Source of the DNA: Oscillospiraceae bacterium
GTDB taxonomy: Bacteria; Bacillota; Clostridia; Lachnospirales; Lachnospiraceae
NCBI GenBank assembly: GCA_021771715.1
Contig: JAETOO010000010.1
Span: 53,734-117,733, forward strand
Direction of reading: 5' to 3'
Length of the DNA: 64,000 nucleotides
The translations under genes and the position numbers were made by a program. Each line of letters opens with the position of its first letter. Position 1 is the stretch's first letter. Positions 49,746 to 59,169 of this stretch are shown piece by piece. The notes under the pieces were generated by a model. The model was not told the DNA's origin, made no database searches, and saw only the letters and a program-made list of their open reading frames with translations.

Positions 49746-50880
49746 TTATGCCTCTTCCTCCTGCGGCCCGACGGAGATCCATTTCAGGTACGCATTGATG
49801 AACGGGTCTACATTGCCGTCCATGACGGAATCGACGTTTCCGGTCTCCTCGTTCGTGCGGTGGTCCTTGACCATCGTGTAGGGCTGCATGACGTAGGAGC
49901 GGATCTGGTTGCCCCAGCCGATCTCCTTGACCTCTCCGCGGATGCCGGAGGCCTTCTCGGCATTCTCCTGCTGCTTGAGAAGATACAGCTTCGCCTTTAA
50001 CATCTGCATCGCCTTGTCCTTGTTCTGGTGCTGGGAGCGCTCATTCTGGCACTGCACCACGATACCGGTCGGGATGTGCGTGATGCGGATCGCCGACGAG
50101 GTCTTGTTGATGTGCTGGCCGCCTGCGCCGCTCGAGCGGTAGGTGTCGATCCGCAGGTCGTCCATATTGATCTCAACGTCGACATCCTCCTCGATGTCCG
50201 GCATCACATCGCAGCTCACAAACGATGTCTGGCGCTTGCCAGCCGCATTGAACGGCGAGATCCGCACGAGGCGGTGGACGCCCTTCTCGGACTTCAGATA
50301 GCCGTACGCGTTCGTGCCGTTCACCTGGAAGGTCACGGACTTGATGCCCGCCTCATCGCCGTCCAGGTAGTCGAGCACCTCCACGGCGAAGCCCTTCTTG
50401 TCCGCCCAGCGCGTGTACATCCGGTACAGCATCGAGGCCCAGTCACAGGACTCCGTGCCGCCCGCCCCCGCATGCAACGTCACGATCGCGTCGTACGTAT
50501 CGTACTCGCCTGAGAGGAGCGTCTTGATCCGGATATTCTCGAACGTCGTCTTGAAATGCTCGAGCATCTCCTCGATCTCCGGAATGACCGCCGGGTCATT
50601 CTCCTCGTAGCCCATCTCGATCATCAGCTCGATCTCCTCGTACTGGTCGGTCAGCTGCTTGTAGGTAGCTACGTCTTCCTTCAAATCACTGAGCGTTTTC
50701 ATGTGGAGCTGCGCCCGCTCCGGGCTGTCCCAGAAGTCCGGCTCCTCCATCTTCCGCTCCATCTCCTGGATTCGCTGTTCCTTATTTACCAGGTCAAAGT
50801 GAATCCCTCACTTCCACTAATGGTTTCGTATAATTGCCTAAAATACTCTTGAACTGATCCAGCTCAACCAATAGCTTCAC
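49746..50880 (-). CDS. prfB: Peptide chain release factor 2 with programmed +1 frameshift
   Basis: Terminates translation at UGA and UAA. Frame 1 (50880-50797, GTG start, 28 codons: [11 protein letters not shown]..) ends in CTT followed by TGA at 50796-50794; shifting +1 at CTT-TGA-C gives Asp and continues to 49746, for about 377 residues in all. GAGGG lies just upstream of the shift site as in other prfB genes. RF2 identity is shown by the SPF tripeptide (RISPFNAAG) and GGQ ([12 protein letters not shown]). The frameshift senses RF2 level. Confidence 0.95.
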
Positions 50881-50928
50881 CTTCTTTCCTTTTTCTATAT
50901 TCTGTGGCCTGCATGGCATCCCATCGCA

Positions 50929-53505
50929 TCACGCCTTGCGCCCGCAGCACTGCTTGTACTTCTTGCCGCTGCCGCACGGGCACGGGTCGTTCGGGTAGAC
51001 CTTCTGCTCTGCGCGCTTCTTGGGCGCGCGCGGTCCGGTCTCGTCCTTGTTCGTGCCGGTCACCTTCGCGACCTCCTCGCGCTCGACCTTCTGCTCCACC
51101 TTCACATGGAACAGCAGCCGGACGGTGTCCTCCTGGATACCTGCGCTCATCGCGTCAAACATCTCGTATGCGCTCATCTTGTACTCGACCAGCGGATCTC
51201 TCTGGCCGTACGCCTGCAGGCCGATGCCCTGGCGCAGCTGATCCATGTCGTCAATGTGATCCATCCACTTCCGGTCGATCACCTTCAGCAGAATCACGCG
51301 CTCCAGCTCACGGATCTGCTCCTGCTCCGGGAACTCGGACTCCTTGAGCTCGTACAGCTTCGCCGCCTGCTCCTTCAAAAGCTGCTTCAGCTCATTCTTG
51401 CCGCCCGCCTGCTCCAGCATTTCCTGCGTCACCGGCTTGAGCGGGATCGTCGGCAGAAGCACGGAATTGAGCTCCTTCGCATCCCAGTCCTCGCGGTCTG
51501 TATTCTCCCCGAAGCACAGATCCACCGCATTGTCGACGATGTCCGCGATCATCTTGAAGATGGAATCGCGCATGTTCTCGCCGTTCAGGACACGGCGGCG
51601 CTCGGAGTAGATGATCTCACGCTGCTCGTTGTTCACCTGGTCGTACTCGAGCAGGTTCTTGCGGACAGCAAAGTTGTTCGACTCGATCTTCATCTGCGCC
51701 TTCTCGATCGCGCTCGAGAGCATCTTGTGCTCGATCTGCTCATTCTCCTGCACGCCCAGCGACTGGAAGACCTTCATCATCTTCTCAGAGCCGAACAGGC
51801 GCATCAGATCATCCTCGAGGGAGATGTAGAAGCGCGACTCACCCGGGTCGCCCTGACGTCCGGAACGTCCGCGCAGCTGATTGTCGATACGGCGCGACTC
51901 ATGGCGCTCCGTGCCGATGATGCGCAGGCCGCCTGCCGCCTTGGCCTCGTCGTCCAGCTTGATATCCGTACCACGGCCGGCCATGTTCGTCGCGATCGTC
52001 ACGGCCCCGTGAATACCTGCGTCCGCGACAATCTCCGCCTCCAGCTCGTGGAACTTCGCGTTCAGCACCTTGTGCTGGATGCCCTCGCGGCGCAGCATGT
52101 TGCTGATGTGCTCGGAGACGTCGATCGTGATCGTGCCGACCAGAACCGGCTGCCCCTTCGCGTGCGCCTCCTTGACCGCCTCCACGACCGCGCGGTACTT
52201 CTCCTTCTTCGTCATGTAGACGGCGTCGTCGTTGTCGACACGGATCACCGGGCGGTTCGTCGGGATCTCGATGACGTCCATCCCGTAGATATCGCGGAAC
52301 TCCTTCTCCTCCGTCAGAGCCGTACCGGTCATGCCGGCTTTCTTTTTATATTTGTTGAAGAAATTCTGGAAGGTGATCGTCGCGAGCGTCTTGCTCTCGC
52401 GCTTTACCTTCACATGCTCCTTCGCCTCAATCGCCTGATGCAGTCCGTCCGAGTAGCGGCGGCCCGGCATGATACGCCCGGTAAACTCATCGACGATCAT
52501 GACCTGGTCATCCTTCACGACGTAGTCCTGGTCGCGGAACATCAGATTGTGCGCGCGCAGCGCCAGGTCGACGTTGTGCTGGATCTCCAGATTCTCCGGG
52601 TCAGCAAAGTTCGCGATGTGGAAGAACTGCTCCACCTTTTTCACGCCCTGCTCTGTCAGGTTTACGATCTTGTCCTTCTCGTTGACAATGAAGTCTCCGG
52701 TCTCGATGATCTCCTCGCCCATCAGCGCGGTCATCTTCGTGACCTCACCGCTCGCCTCTCCGCGCTCGAGCTGGCGCGCGAGGATGTCGCAGACCTCATA
52801 GAGCTTCGTCGACTTGCCGCTCTGCCCGGAGATGATCAGCGGGGTGCGCGCCTCGTCGATCAGGATGGAGTCGACCTCGTCGATGATCGCGTAGGCCAGG
52901 TCACGCTGCACAAGCTGCTCCTTGTAGATCACCATGTTGTCGCGCAGATAGTCGAAACCCAGCTCGTTGTTCGTCACGTAGGTGATATCGCACGCGTACT
53001 GCTTTCTGCGCTCGTCGTTGTCCATCGAGTTCAGGACACAGCCGACGGTCAGGCCCAGGAACCGGTGCACCTGTCCCATCCACTCCGCGTCACGGTGTGC
53101 CAGATAGTCGTTGACCGTGACGATATGGACGCCCTCTCCGGTCAGCGCATTCAGATACGCCGGGAGCGTCGACACGAGCGTCTTTCCTTCACCGGTGCGC
53201 ATCTCGGCGATACGGCCCTGGTGAAGCACGATGCCTCCGATGATCTGTACCCGGTAGTGCTCTATATTCAGCACACGCCTCGCAGCCTCCCGGACCGTCG
53301 CATACGCCTCCGGGAGCAGCTCGTCCAACGTCTCGCCGTTCGCGTAGCGCGTCTTGTATTCCTGCGTCTTCGCCCGCAGCTCCTCGTCCGACAATGCCTG
53401 CATCTGCGGCCGCAGCGCCTCGACCTTGTCCACGAGCGGCGTGATCATCTTCAGCTCGCGCTGGCTGTGGGTTCCGAAAAACTTTTCTACCAATTTAATT
53501 GCCAT
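50929..53505 (-). CDS. secA: Preprotein translocase ATPase SecA
   Basis: 858 residues from ATG 53505 after GGAGAAAAGCA. Motor for Sec export. Walker [13 protein letters not shown] (about 101-112), DEVD-type box ([13 protein letters not shown]), cross-linking region ([13 protein letters not shown]), [20 protein letters not shown] arginine finger, and C-terminal SEC-C zinc motif ([15 protein letters not shown]). Sits upstream of prfB in a leftward group, an order common in Clostridia. Confidence 0.98.
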   Translation of the reverse strand: MAIKLVEKFFGTHSQRELKMITPLVDKVEALRPQMQALSDEELRAKTQEYKTRYANGETLDELLPEAYATVREAARRVLNIEHYRVQIIGGIVLHQGRIAEMRTGEGKTLVSTLPAYLNALTGEGVHIVTVNDYLAHRDAEWMGQVHRFLGLTVGCVLNSMDNDERRKQYACDITYVTNNELGFDYLRDNMVIYKEQLVQRDLAYAIIDEVDSILIDEARTPLIISGQSGKSTKLYEVCDILARQLERGEASGEVTKMTALMGEEIIETGDFIVNEKDKIVNLTEQGVKKVEQFFHIANFADPENLEIQHNVDLALRAHNLMFRDQDYVVKDDQVMIVDEFTGRIMPGRRYSDGLHQAIEAKEHVKVKRESKTLATITFQNFFNKYKKKAGMTGTALTEEKEFRDIYGMDVIEIPTNRPVIRVDNDDAVYMTKKEKYRAVVEAVKEAHAKGQPVLVGTITIDVSEHISNMLRREGIQHKVLNAKFHELEAEIVADAGIHGAVTIATNMAGRGTDIKLDDEAKAAGGLRIIGTERHESRRIDNQLRGRSGRQGDPGESRFYISLEDDLMRLFGSEKMMKVFQSLGVQENEQIEHKMLSSAIEKAQMKIESNNFAVRKNLLEYDQVNNEQREIIYSERRRVLNGENMRDSIFKMIADIVDNAVDLCFGENTDREDWDAKELNSVLLPTIPLKPVTQEMLEQAGGKNELKQLLKEQAAKLYELKESEFPEQEQIRELERVILLKVIDRKWMDHIDDMDQLRQGIGLQAYGQRDPLVEYKMSAYEMFDAMSAGIQEDTVRLLFHVKVEQKVEREEVAKVTGTNKDETGPRAPKKRAEQKVYPNDPCPCGSGKKYKQCCGRKA

Positions 53506-53611
53506 TGCTTTTCTCCATTTCAGAATAAATTTCCTTCCTATTGTAACACTTTCACTACAGCAACACAATCAAAATTTTTATGAACAAAATGAAACGGCGT
53601 GTTCACATATG

Positions 53612-53640
53612 AAAATCCCCTGACTGACTGCCAGGGGACT
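53612..53640 (-). terminator. Terminator after hpf
   Basis: TCCCCTG/CAGGGGA stem with a 9-base loop; on the minus strand GGGGA is followed by TTTTC. Confidence 0.8.
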
Positions 53641-53697
53641 TTCTTCTCATCACATTTGCATCCGGCGGTCTGCGCCCGGATCTGTTCAATGTCAAAC

Positions 53698-54225
53698 TCA
53701 ATACTCCGGCTCGATCAGCCCGTACGTGTTGCCCTTGCGCTTGTACACGACATTGACCTCCTCGGTCTCCGCGTTGCGGAACACGTAGAAGCTGTGACCG
53801 AGCAGCTCCATCTGCACGCAGGCATCCTCCGGGTACATCGGCTTCATGCCGAAATGCTTCGTGCGGATGATCCGCACCTCCTCGAGCGGCTCGGTCTCCT
53901 TCTCGAGGAACTCCTTGCGGAAATTACCGCCGCCCTGATGTCTCTCCACGATCTTCTCTTTATATTTGCGCAGCTGGCGCTCGATCACCTCCTCGACAAG
54001 GTCGATGGAGACGTACATATCGTTGCTGACCTGCTCCGAACGGATGATGTTCCCCTTGACCGGAATCGTTACCTCTATCTTCTGGCGCTCCTTCTCCACG
54101 CTCATCGTCACAATGATCTCTGTATCCGGTGTAAAATAGCGCTCCAGCTTTCCGAGCTTTTCCTTCACCGCATTTCTCAGGCCATCCGTCACCTCAATAT
54201 TTTTTCCGCTTATCGTAAACTTCAT
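53698..54225 (-). CDS. hpf: Ribosome hibernation promoting factor, long form
   Basis: 175 residues from ATG 54225 (AAAGGAGTGGATTGT). N-terminal HPF/RaiA fold (KFTISGKNIEVTDGLRNAVK, KLGKLERYF) binds the 30S decoding centre; the C-terminal dimerisation domain (VRIIRTKHFGMKPMYPEDAC, LLGHSFYVFRNAETEEVNVV, YKRKGNTYGLIEP) makes 100S ribosomes. The two-domain length is that of long HPF in Firmicutes. It precedes secA, again a typical order. Confidence 0.97.
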   Translation of the reverse strand: MKFTISGKNIEVTDGLRNAVKEKLGKLERYFTPDTEIIVTMSVEKERQKIEVTIPVKGNIIRSEQVSNDMYVSIDLVEEVIERQLRKYKEKIVERHQGGGNFRKEFLEKETEPLEEVRIIRTKHFGMKPMYPEDACVQMELLGHSFYVFRNAETEEVNVVYKRKGNTYGLIEPEY

Positions 54226-54265
54226 ACAATCCACTCCTTTACTCTAAAGTTTCATTGCTACCGTA

Positions 54266-54293
54266 ATTATACCACATCTCGTATATTTTTCAA
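54266..54293 (-). promoter_or_regulatory. Promoter of hpf
   Basis: Minus strand TTGAAA (54293-54288), 16 bases, TATAAT (54271-54266), about 40 bases before the start codon. Confidence 0.75.
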
Positions 54294-54318
54294 TAAAAAA
54301 TGTGTTTTTCCGGATTCT

Positions 54319-55119
54319 TCAAATTTCTGTGTGAATTGTATCACAATTTTCGCACAATTCAAGGATGTGCCGATAGGACAGCGGGCCGCCGAACAGGTCA
54401 AGTGCGCTGCCGACCGTGACATCCACTCTCTGCCGTCCCAGCTGCCGCAGCAGTTCCAGATCGCCGTAGCTGCCGACACCGCCCGCGTACGTCACCGGAC
54501 GTCTGCCCCAGTCGCCGAGCATCTGCACGATTTCCTGCTCGATCCCGTGCGCCTTCCCCTCGACATCCGCCGCATGGATCAGAAACTCGTCGCAGCTGTC
54601 CGCGAGCGCGTCCAGCACCGCATGGTCAAGACGCACCTCCGTAAATTTCTGCCACCGGTCGGTCACAATGTAGTAGCCGTCCTCCTTTTTTCTGCAGCTC
54701 AGATCCAGCACCAGGCGCTCCCTGCCGACCTCCCGCACAAGCGATTCCAGGTGCGCATACTGGATCTGTCCGCCCTGGAACACGTAGGAGGTCACAATCA
54801 CATGCGACGCCCCCGCCTCCAGAAACGAGGCCGCATTCTCCGTCCGGATGCCGCCTCCGATCTGCCACCTGCCGGGCGCTGCCGCGAGCGCCAGAAGCGC
54901 CTGGCGCTTCGTCTCCTCATAGTACGGCGAGGTCTGCGGGTTCAGCAAAATGATATGCCCGCCTGTCAGGCCGTCCCGCCCGTAGAAATCCGCGTAAAAG
55001 GCGGCGTCCTTCTCCGACACGAAATTCTCCCGCGCCTGATCCCCCTCATCCTGCAGGCTGCCGCCTATAATCTGCTTTACTTTTCCGTTATGTATATCGA
55101 TGCACGGTCGAAAACGCAT
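54319..55119 (-). CDS. hisA: HisA-like ProFAR isomerase, eukaryote-type
   Basis: 266 residues from ATG 55119 after GGGAGGTAAAAACC. Interconverts ProFAR to PRFAR in histidine synthesis. The barrel begins RFRPCIDIHNGKVKQIIGGS and contains WQIGGGIRTENA and VTYAGGVGSYGDLELL; residues such as the DIHNGKVKQI start and LDLSCRKKEDGYYIVTDRWQ are characteristic of the fungal/plant HIS6-like branch rather than of the usual bacterial HisA. No other his gene is near. A 24-bp minisatellite lies directly upstream. Confidence 0.9.
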   Translation of the reverse strand: MRFRPCIDIHNGKVKQIIGGSLQDEGDQARENFVSEKDAAFYADFYGRDGLTGGHIILLNPQTSPYYEETKRQALLALAAAPGRWQIGGGIRTENAASFLEAGASHVIVTSYVFQGGQIQYAHLESLVREVGRERLVLDLSCRKKEDGYYIVTDRWQKFTEVRLDHAVLDALADSCDEFLIHAADVEGKAHGIEQEIVQMLGDWGRRPVTYAGGVGSYGDLELLRQLGRQRVDVTVGSALDLFGGPLSYRHILELCENCDTIHTEI

Positions 55120-55143
55120 GGTTTTTACCTCCCATAATATGTG

Positions 55144-55421
55144 CTGTATTTTGAATACTCTTGCGCATTGCATTTTGAATGTTTTGCCAATCACATTTTA
55201 AATGCTCTTGCCCGTTATATTTTGAATGCTCTTATCTGTTATATTTTGAATATACTTATCCGTTACATTTTAAATGCTCTTATCCGTTATATTTTGAATG
55301 TTCTTATCCGTTATATTTTGAATGCTCTTATCCGTTATATTTTGAATGCTCTTATCCGTTACATTTTAAACGCTCTTATCCGTTACATTTTAAATATTCT
55401 TGCCCATTATATTTTGAATGC
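55144..55421. repeat. 24-bp minisatellite, about 11.6 units
   Basis: Eleven full 24-base units plus 14 bases, consensus TATATTTTGAATGCTCTTATCCGT, more uniform in the middle and decayed at both ends. It is AT-rich, ends 25 bases from the hisA-like start and lies in a 400-base gene-free gap. All three plus-strand frames are open through it (24 = 8 codons) but none has coding support. Confidence 0.95.
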
Positions 55422-55523
55422 CGCCGGGTCCGTGCGGTGTACATCCGGCCCTGTGGAGGGCCGAAGCCTGCGCGGTTCCCGGCGGCATGTCCGGACATCC
55501 TTCTGACTGACAGCTGTCTCGCT

Positions 55524-56036
55524 CTACTCGTTTGTCCGGTTCGCATCATTTCCGGTCAGCGCGTCTCCCGCATCCTCCACACCGTCTATGATGTCCTTCC
55601 CGGCATCGCCGACACCGTCCACGATGTCATTCGCCGCATCGCCGATGCCGGTCCCATTGTCTGTGCCGTTGTCCGTCACACCGTTTACAGAACCGTCATT
55701 CGCGGTATCATTTCCATCGGTCCCGTTGTCCGGCAGGGCATCGTTGTTCGCCGTCCCGTTGTTCGTGGTTCCGTTGCCGACCGTTCCGTTATCCGTTTTT
55801 CCATTGTCTGTCTTATTGTCGTCCGCCTGATCCTTGTCCGCCGCATCGTCGTTGCCGACGCCGTTCTTGTCGGCCGCATCCTTGTCATTCCGATCGGTGC
55901 CGACTCTGTCTGTCTCCGTCATTTTTTCCCCGTTTCCGGTCGTTGTGCCGTTGTCGTCATTATTCCCGCACCCGGCCAGAAGTCCCATGCAGCATACACA
56001 TGCCGCACACAGTACGTACTTTTTCCAGCGCTTCAT
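55524..56036 (-). CDS. Low-complexity lipoprotein, 170 aa
   Basis: AAAAAGGAGAACAAAACT before the ATG. Signal peptide with lipobox (CCMGLLAGCGNN, Cys at 23). The mature part is almost only Asn, Asp, Gly, Thr and Ala in short degenerate repeats (TDNGTVGNGTTNNGTANN style), ending in helical-looking GDAANDIVDGVGDAGKDIID repeats. No domain is visible; it is a surface-anchored, flexible acidic polymer-like protein, perhaps a spacer or ion binder. Confidence 0.85.
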   Translation of the reverse strand: MKRWKKYVLCAACVCCMGLLAGCGNNDDNGTTTGNGEKMTETDRVGTDRNDKDAADKNGVGNDDAADKDQADDNKTDNGKTDNGTVGNGTTNNGTANNDALPDNGTDGNDTANDGSVNGVTDNGTDNGTGIGDAANDIVDGVGDAGKDIIDGVEDAGDALTGNDANRTNE

Positions 56037-56197
56037 AGTTTTGTTCTCCTTTTTTATATTCAGCTTCCGCAGGGCATCGGGCCAGGCCGCTTCCGCCTGT
56101 CTGTGCCTGCCGTATTAGTAATATGCGCCTCTTTTGCCTCTTTTATACCCGCGCCAAAAAAAGAAGTTCCAAAAGCTCTGAATCGCCTGTTCATTTT

Positions 56198-59134
56198 TTA
56201 TTTTACGAGAACGCTGCAGCTGACCGACACCGCTCCGGATCTCACCGTAATCGTGGCTCTCCCTTTCCGCTTCGCCGTGATTTTTCCCTTTGAGGAGACG
56301 GAGACCACTTTTTTATCAGAAGACGAATACCGGATCGCTTCACTGCTCGCTGCCGGAAGCCGCTTTACCTTCAGCTGTCTCGTCTTTCCTTTTTTCAACG
56401 TCAGCGTGCCGGGAACACCTGTCAGTTTCTTCGTCGCAGCTCCCTTCACGACCACGGTGACAGTGGCCTTCTTCTTCCCGGAGCGCACCGTGATCTTGAC
56501 TTTTCCGCTCTTGCGCGCAGTGATCACGCCCTGTTTCGAGACCGTAGCGATCTTTTTGTTGGAGGAGCTGTAGGTCAGCTTCTGCTTGCTCGTGATCGGA
56601 GCAACCACCGGAGACAGCCGATACTTCTCTCCGATCTCGAGCGACACGGTTTTCGGCACAGAGGACACCGACGTCGTCTGCACCTCCGTCTTCTGCACCT
56701 TCACCGGAACTTCAATCCGGGCGCCGCTCGCGAGGACTGCGATGACGAAGGCGCTTCCGGTCTTTTTCTTCGCAGTAATCTTTACCGTCGACCCGTTTGC
56801 GGTCACTTTCACAATGGACGGCTTTGACGAAGTCCAGCTGACCACGGAGTCTCCTCTCGCCAGCCCCGAAAGCTTCAGGGCCGTCGTCGACTGCCCGGTC
56901 TTCAGCGTCAGCTTCGCCGCATTCAGCTGCCACGAGGCCGTCAGCCTGCTCCCAATGGCTGTCTCATTGTGAACAGCCCCACAGCGGTCGCAGTATGCGG
57001 TCTTCGTGCCGTCGGAGAACACCGTCGCGTCCTCATTGGATCGGTAGTGCGTGAAGCTGTGGCCGAGCGCGGTCCCGGGATCCGGAACAGTCTCTGTCTC
57101 TTGGCAGCGGCTGCACCGACGCGTCCTTGTCCCGTTCGTCGTGCACGTCGCGTTTCCGTCGGAAACGTAACCCGTGAAACTGTGCCCTAACGCACTTCCT
57201 GGATCTGCGATGGTCTCTGGCTCCCCACAACGGCTGCACCGCCGCGTCTTTGTCCCATCCTTTGTGCACGTCGCGTTTCCATCGGAAATGTAATCCATAA
57301 AGCTGTGGCCAAGCGCACTCCCTGACTCTGCCACAGTCTCTGACACCCCACAGCGGCTGCACCGCCGCGTCTTTGTCCCGTCCGCCGTGCATGTCGCGTT
57401 TCCGTCGGAAACGTAAGCTGCGAAGCTGTGGCTCTTTGGCAGAATCTCGGTCCGCGTCGCGCTGCAGCCGGCATCGGCGCATGCATAGTGCACAAAACCA
57501 TTCTCCGCACATGTCGGCTCCTTCTTCTCCGCAAATTGCCAGGAATGGGTCAACGGCGCCCCTGACTGATAGGCCTGCTCAGACAGATTCGGCAGGGTAA
57601 AGCTCTGCGAATAGCTGCTCCCCGAAAAATTCGTGTAGAGCTCTGCGCGCTCCTGCCCGATCGTCAGCCTGGAGCCGGACTGCATCGTTGCGCTCGGGCT
57701 GCCGCTGCCGACCAGAAAATACGTCCGCTTTACGCTGCTGCCGTCATCCCACGTCGCGTCGACGAGATACCAGCAGCCATCCTCCATCGTCACATAATTC
57801 CACATATGCCCTTCCGAAGCCCCGTAGGTCATTCCCGGAATCAGCACGGCGGGAATCCCGAACCTGCCGCAGAGGATCTTGACCGCCTTTGCATAGCCTT
57901 CGCACACAATCTGTCCACCATACAGGAAAAATCCGGCAGCGCTCCACGCGTAATCGCACGCCTGGTACTCGGCGTGCTCACAGACATAATCGTGGATGGC
58001 TCCTACCTGCTCGTACCGGGTCGGATTGTCTGAGAGCGTCCCCCGGATCTCCGCGACCGCCTGATCCACCGCGCGGTCAAAGCGCGCGATCTCCGCGCCG
58101 TCTCTGGCTCCCGCATATTTTTCCTTCGGGACCACGGTAAAGGAGGTGATCCAGCATTTGACCGCACCGCTCTCCAGCTCTGACTTCGCATAGCTCATGG
58201 ACACCCTAAAGGTACAGCTCCCCATCCAGAACACCTCCGGATAGTCATACACGAACGCATCAAAGACCGGCTGCATAATCGACGACGTCAGCTCCCGGTA
58301 TTCTGCATTCTCCTGCAGGTGAAAATCCCAGCCAGAGGCCGTGGCGTCAGAAGCGGTCGGATAGGCGGTAAATGCTGTGTCCTCATACCGGTTTCCGCTG
58401 ACGGGATCCTTCGGAAATTCATATTTAATGTCCGCGCATCCGCGGTTTGTCACATACTCCTCCTTCATCAGGCGGTAGAGGTCCGCCGCGTAGACATTGT
58501 CGATCTGCGCTCCGTAGGAGTCCGTGTACACACCCACCGACCGGTATCGGAGCCATGAGACTGCGCCGTCGTCCGCGTCGCCGCAGGACTCCACCGTGAT
58601 CGTGTCTGTGAGTACCGCTTCCTCTTCCGGCTCGCTCTCCGGCGTCGGGATCTCCTCCACACTCAGGATCACCTGACCGTCCACCACAGACTGGTATTCC
58701 GCCGACGCCGTATCTGCATCCGGGTCTTCCGCCGCGGACTGGAGCATCTGAGACCCATCCGCATCCAGATCCTCCGCTGAAGACTGGAACAGCCCATACT
58801 CAGTTACCGCATCCGGCCTCTCCGCCTGGGATAGAGTCAGTTCAGACTCAGACGCCACATTCGGCGTCTCTGGTTCAACGATTGCATCCGCACCATCCGC
58901 CGCAGACTCCGGAATCGTTTCCTCAAAAAGCAACGCGCCTTCCCCAAGGGTGATCTCCTGCTCTGCCGCTGTCTCCAAGGATACTGCCTCCTGCTGCGGT
59001 GCTTTCTCGAATCCAGCCTCCGGCACCGCCGCCGTTTCAACTGCTTCTGCATACCGTTCTTCCGCCTGCACCGGACCTGCCGCATGGACTGCCAGCAGCA
59101 CCGCGAGACAGGCCGCCATCCTCTTTCTTTTCAT
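56198..59134 (-). CDS. Secreted transglutaminase-like protein with four 41-aa repeats and Ig-like domains (paralogue A)
   Basis: 978 residues. Signal peptide at 1-24, acidic low-complexity stem (to about 190), a transglutaminase/protease-like domain with Cys411 (IVCEGYAKAV), His443 (EGHMWNYV) and Asp459 (YLVDATWDDG), then about four 41-residue repeats with CxxC pairs (SDGNATCTxDGTKTRRCSRC), and three bacterial Ig-like (Big_2) domains to the C-terminus. No LPXTG or membrane anchor. Probably a cell-surface or matrix protein that cross-links or cleaves protein. Adjacent to paralogue B (35-base gap), the result of gene duplication. Confidence 0.88.
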   Translation of the reverse strand: MKRKRMAACLAVLLAVHAAGPVQAEERYAEAVETAAVPEAGFEKAPQQEAVSLETAAEQEITLGEGALLFEETIPESAADGADAIVEPETPNVASESELTLSQAERPDAVTEYGLFQSSAEDLDADGSQMLQSAAEDPDADTASAEYQSVVDGQVILSVEEIPTPESEPEEEAVLTDTITVESCGDADDGAVSWLRYRSVGVYTDSYGAQIDNVYAADLYRLMKEEYVTNRGCADIKYEFPKDPVSGNRYEDTAFTAYPTASDATASGWDFHLQENAEYRELTSSIMQPVFDAFVYDYPEVFWMGSCTFRVSMSYAKSELESGAVKCWITSFTVVPKEKYAGARDGAEIARFDRAVDQAVAEIRGTLSDNPTRYEQVGAIHDYVCEHAEYQACDYAWSAAGFFLYGGQIVCEGYAKAVKILCGRFGIPAVLIPGMTYGASEGHMWNYVTMEDGCWYLVDATWDDGSSVKRTYFLVGSGSPSATMQSGSRLTIGQERAELYTNFSGSSYSQSFTLPNLSEQAYQSGAPLTHSWQFAEKKEPTCAENGFVHYACADAGCSATRTEILPKSHSFAAYVSDGNATCTADGTKTRRCSRCGVSETVAESGSALGHSFMDYISDGNATCTKDGTKTRRCSRCGEPETIADPGSALGHSFTGYVSDGNATCTTNGTRTRRCSRCQETETVPDPGTALGHSFTHYRSNEDATVFSDGTKTAYCDRCGAVHNETAIGSRLTASWQLNAAKLTLKTGQSTTALKLSGLARGDSVVSWTSSKPSIVKVTANGSTVKITAKKKTGSAFVIAVLASGARIEVPVKVQKTEVQTTSVSSVPKTVSLEIGEKYRLSPVVAPITSKQKLTYSSSNKKIATVSKQGVITARKSGKVKITVRSGKKKATVTVVVKGAATKKLTGVPGTLTLKKGKTRQLKVKRLPAASSEAIRYSSSDKKVVSVSSKGKITAKRKGRATITVRSGAVSVSCSVLVK

Positions 59135-59169
59135 TGTGTCTTCACCTCATCTGTCAAATCTATCCGCTT

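Noticed and set aside
51106..53583. 825-codon frame antisense to secA
   Set aside because: Long only because of GC-rich codon bias; the opposite strand has full SecA motifs.
55144..55421. Possible CRISPR array
   Set aside because: Units are contiguous 24-mers without spacers and no cas genes are present.
55141..55506. 121-codon frame with ALIRYILN repeats
   Set aside because: Created by the 24-bp minisatellite, which leaves all plus-strand frames open; no ribosome binding site or non-repeat homologous part.
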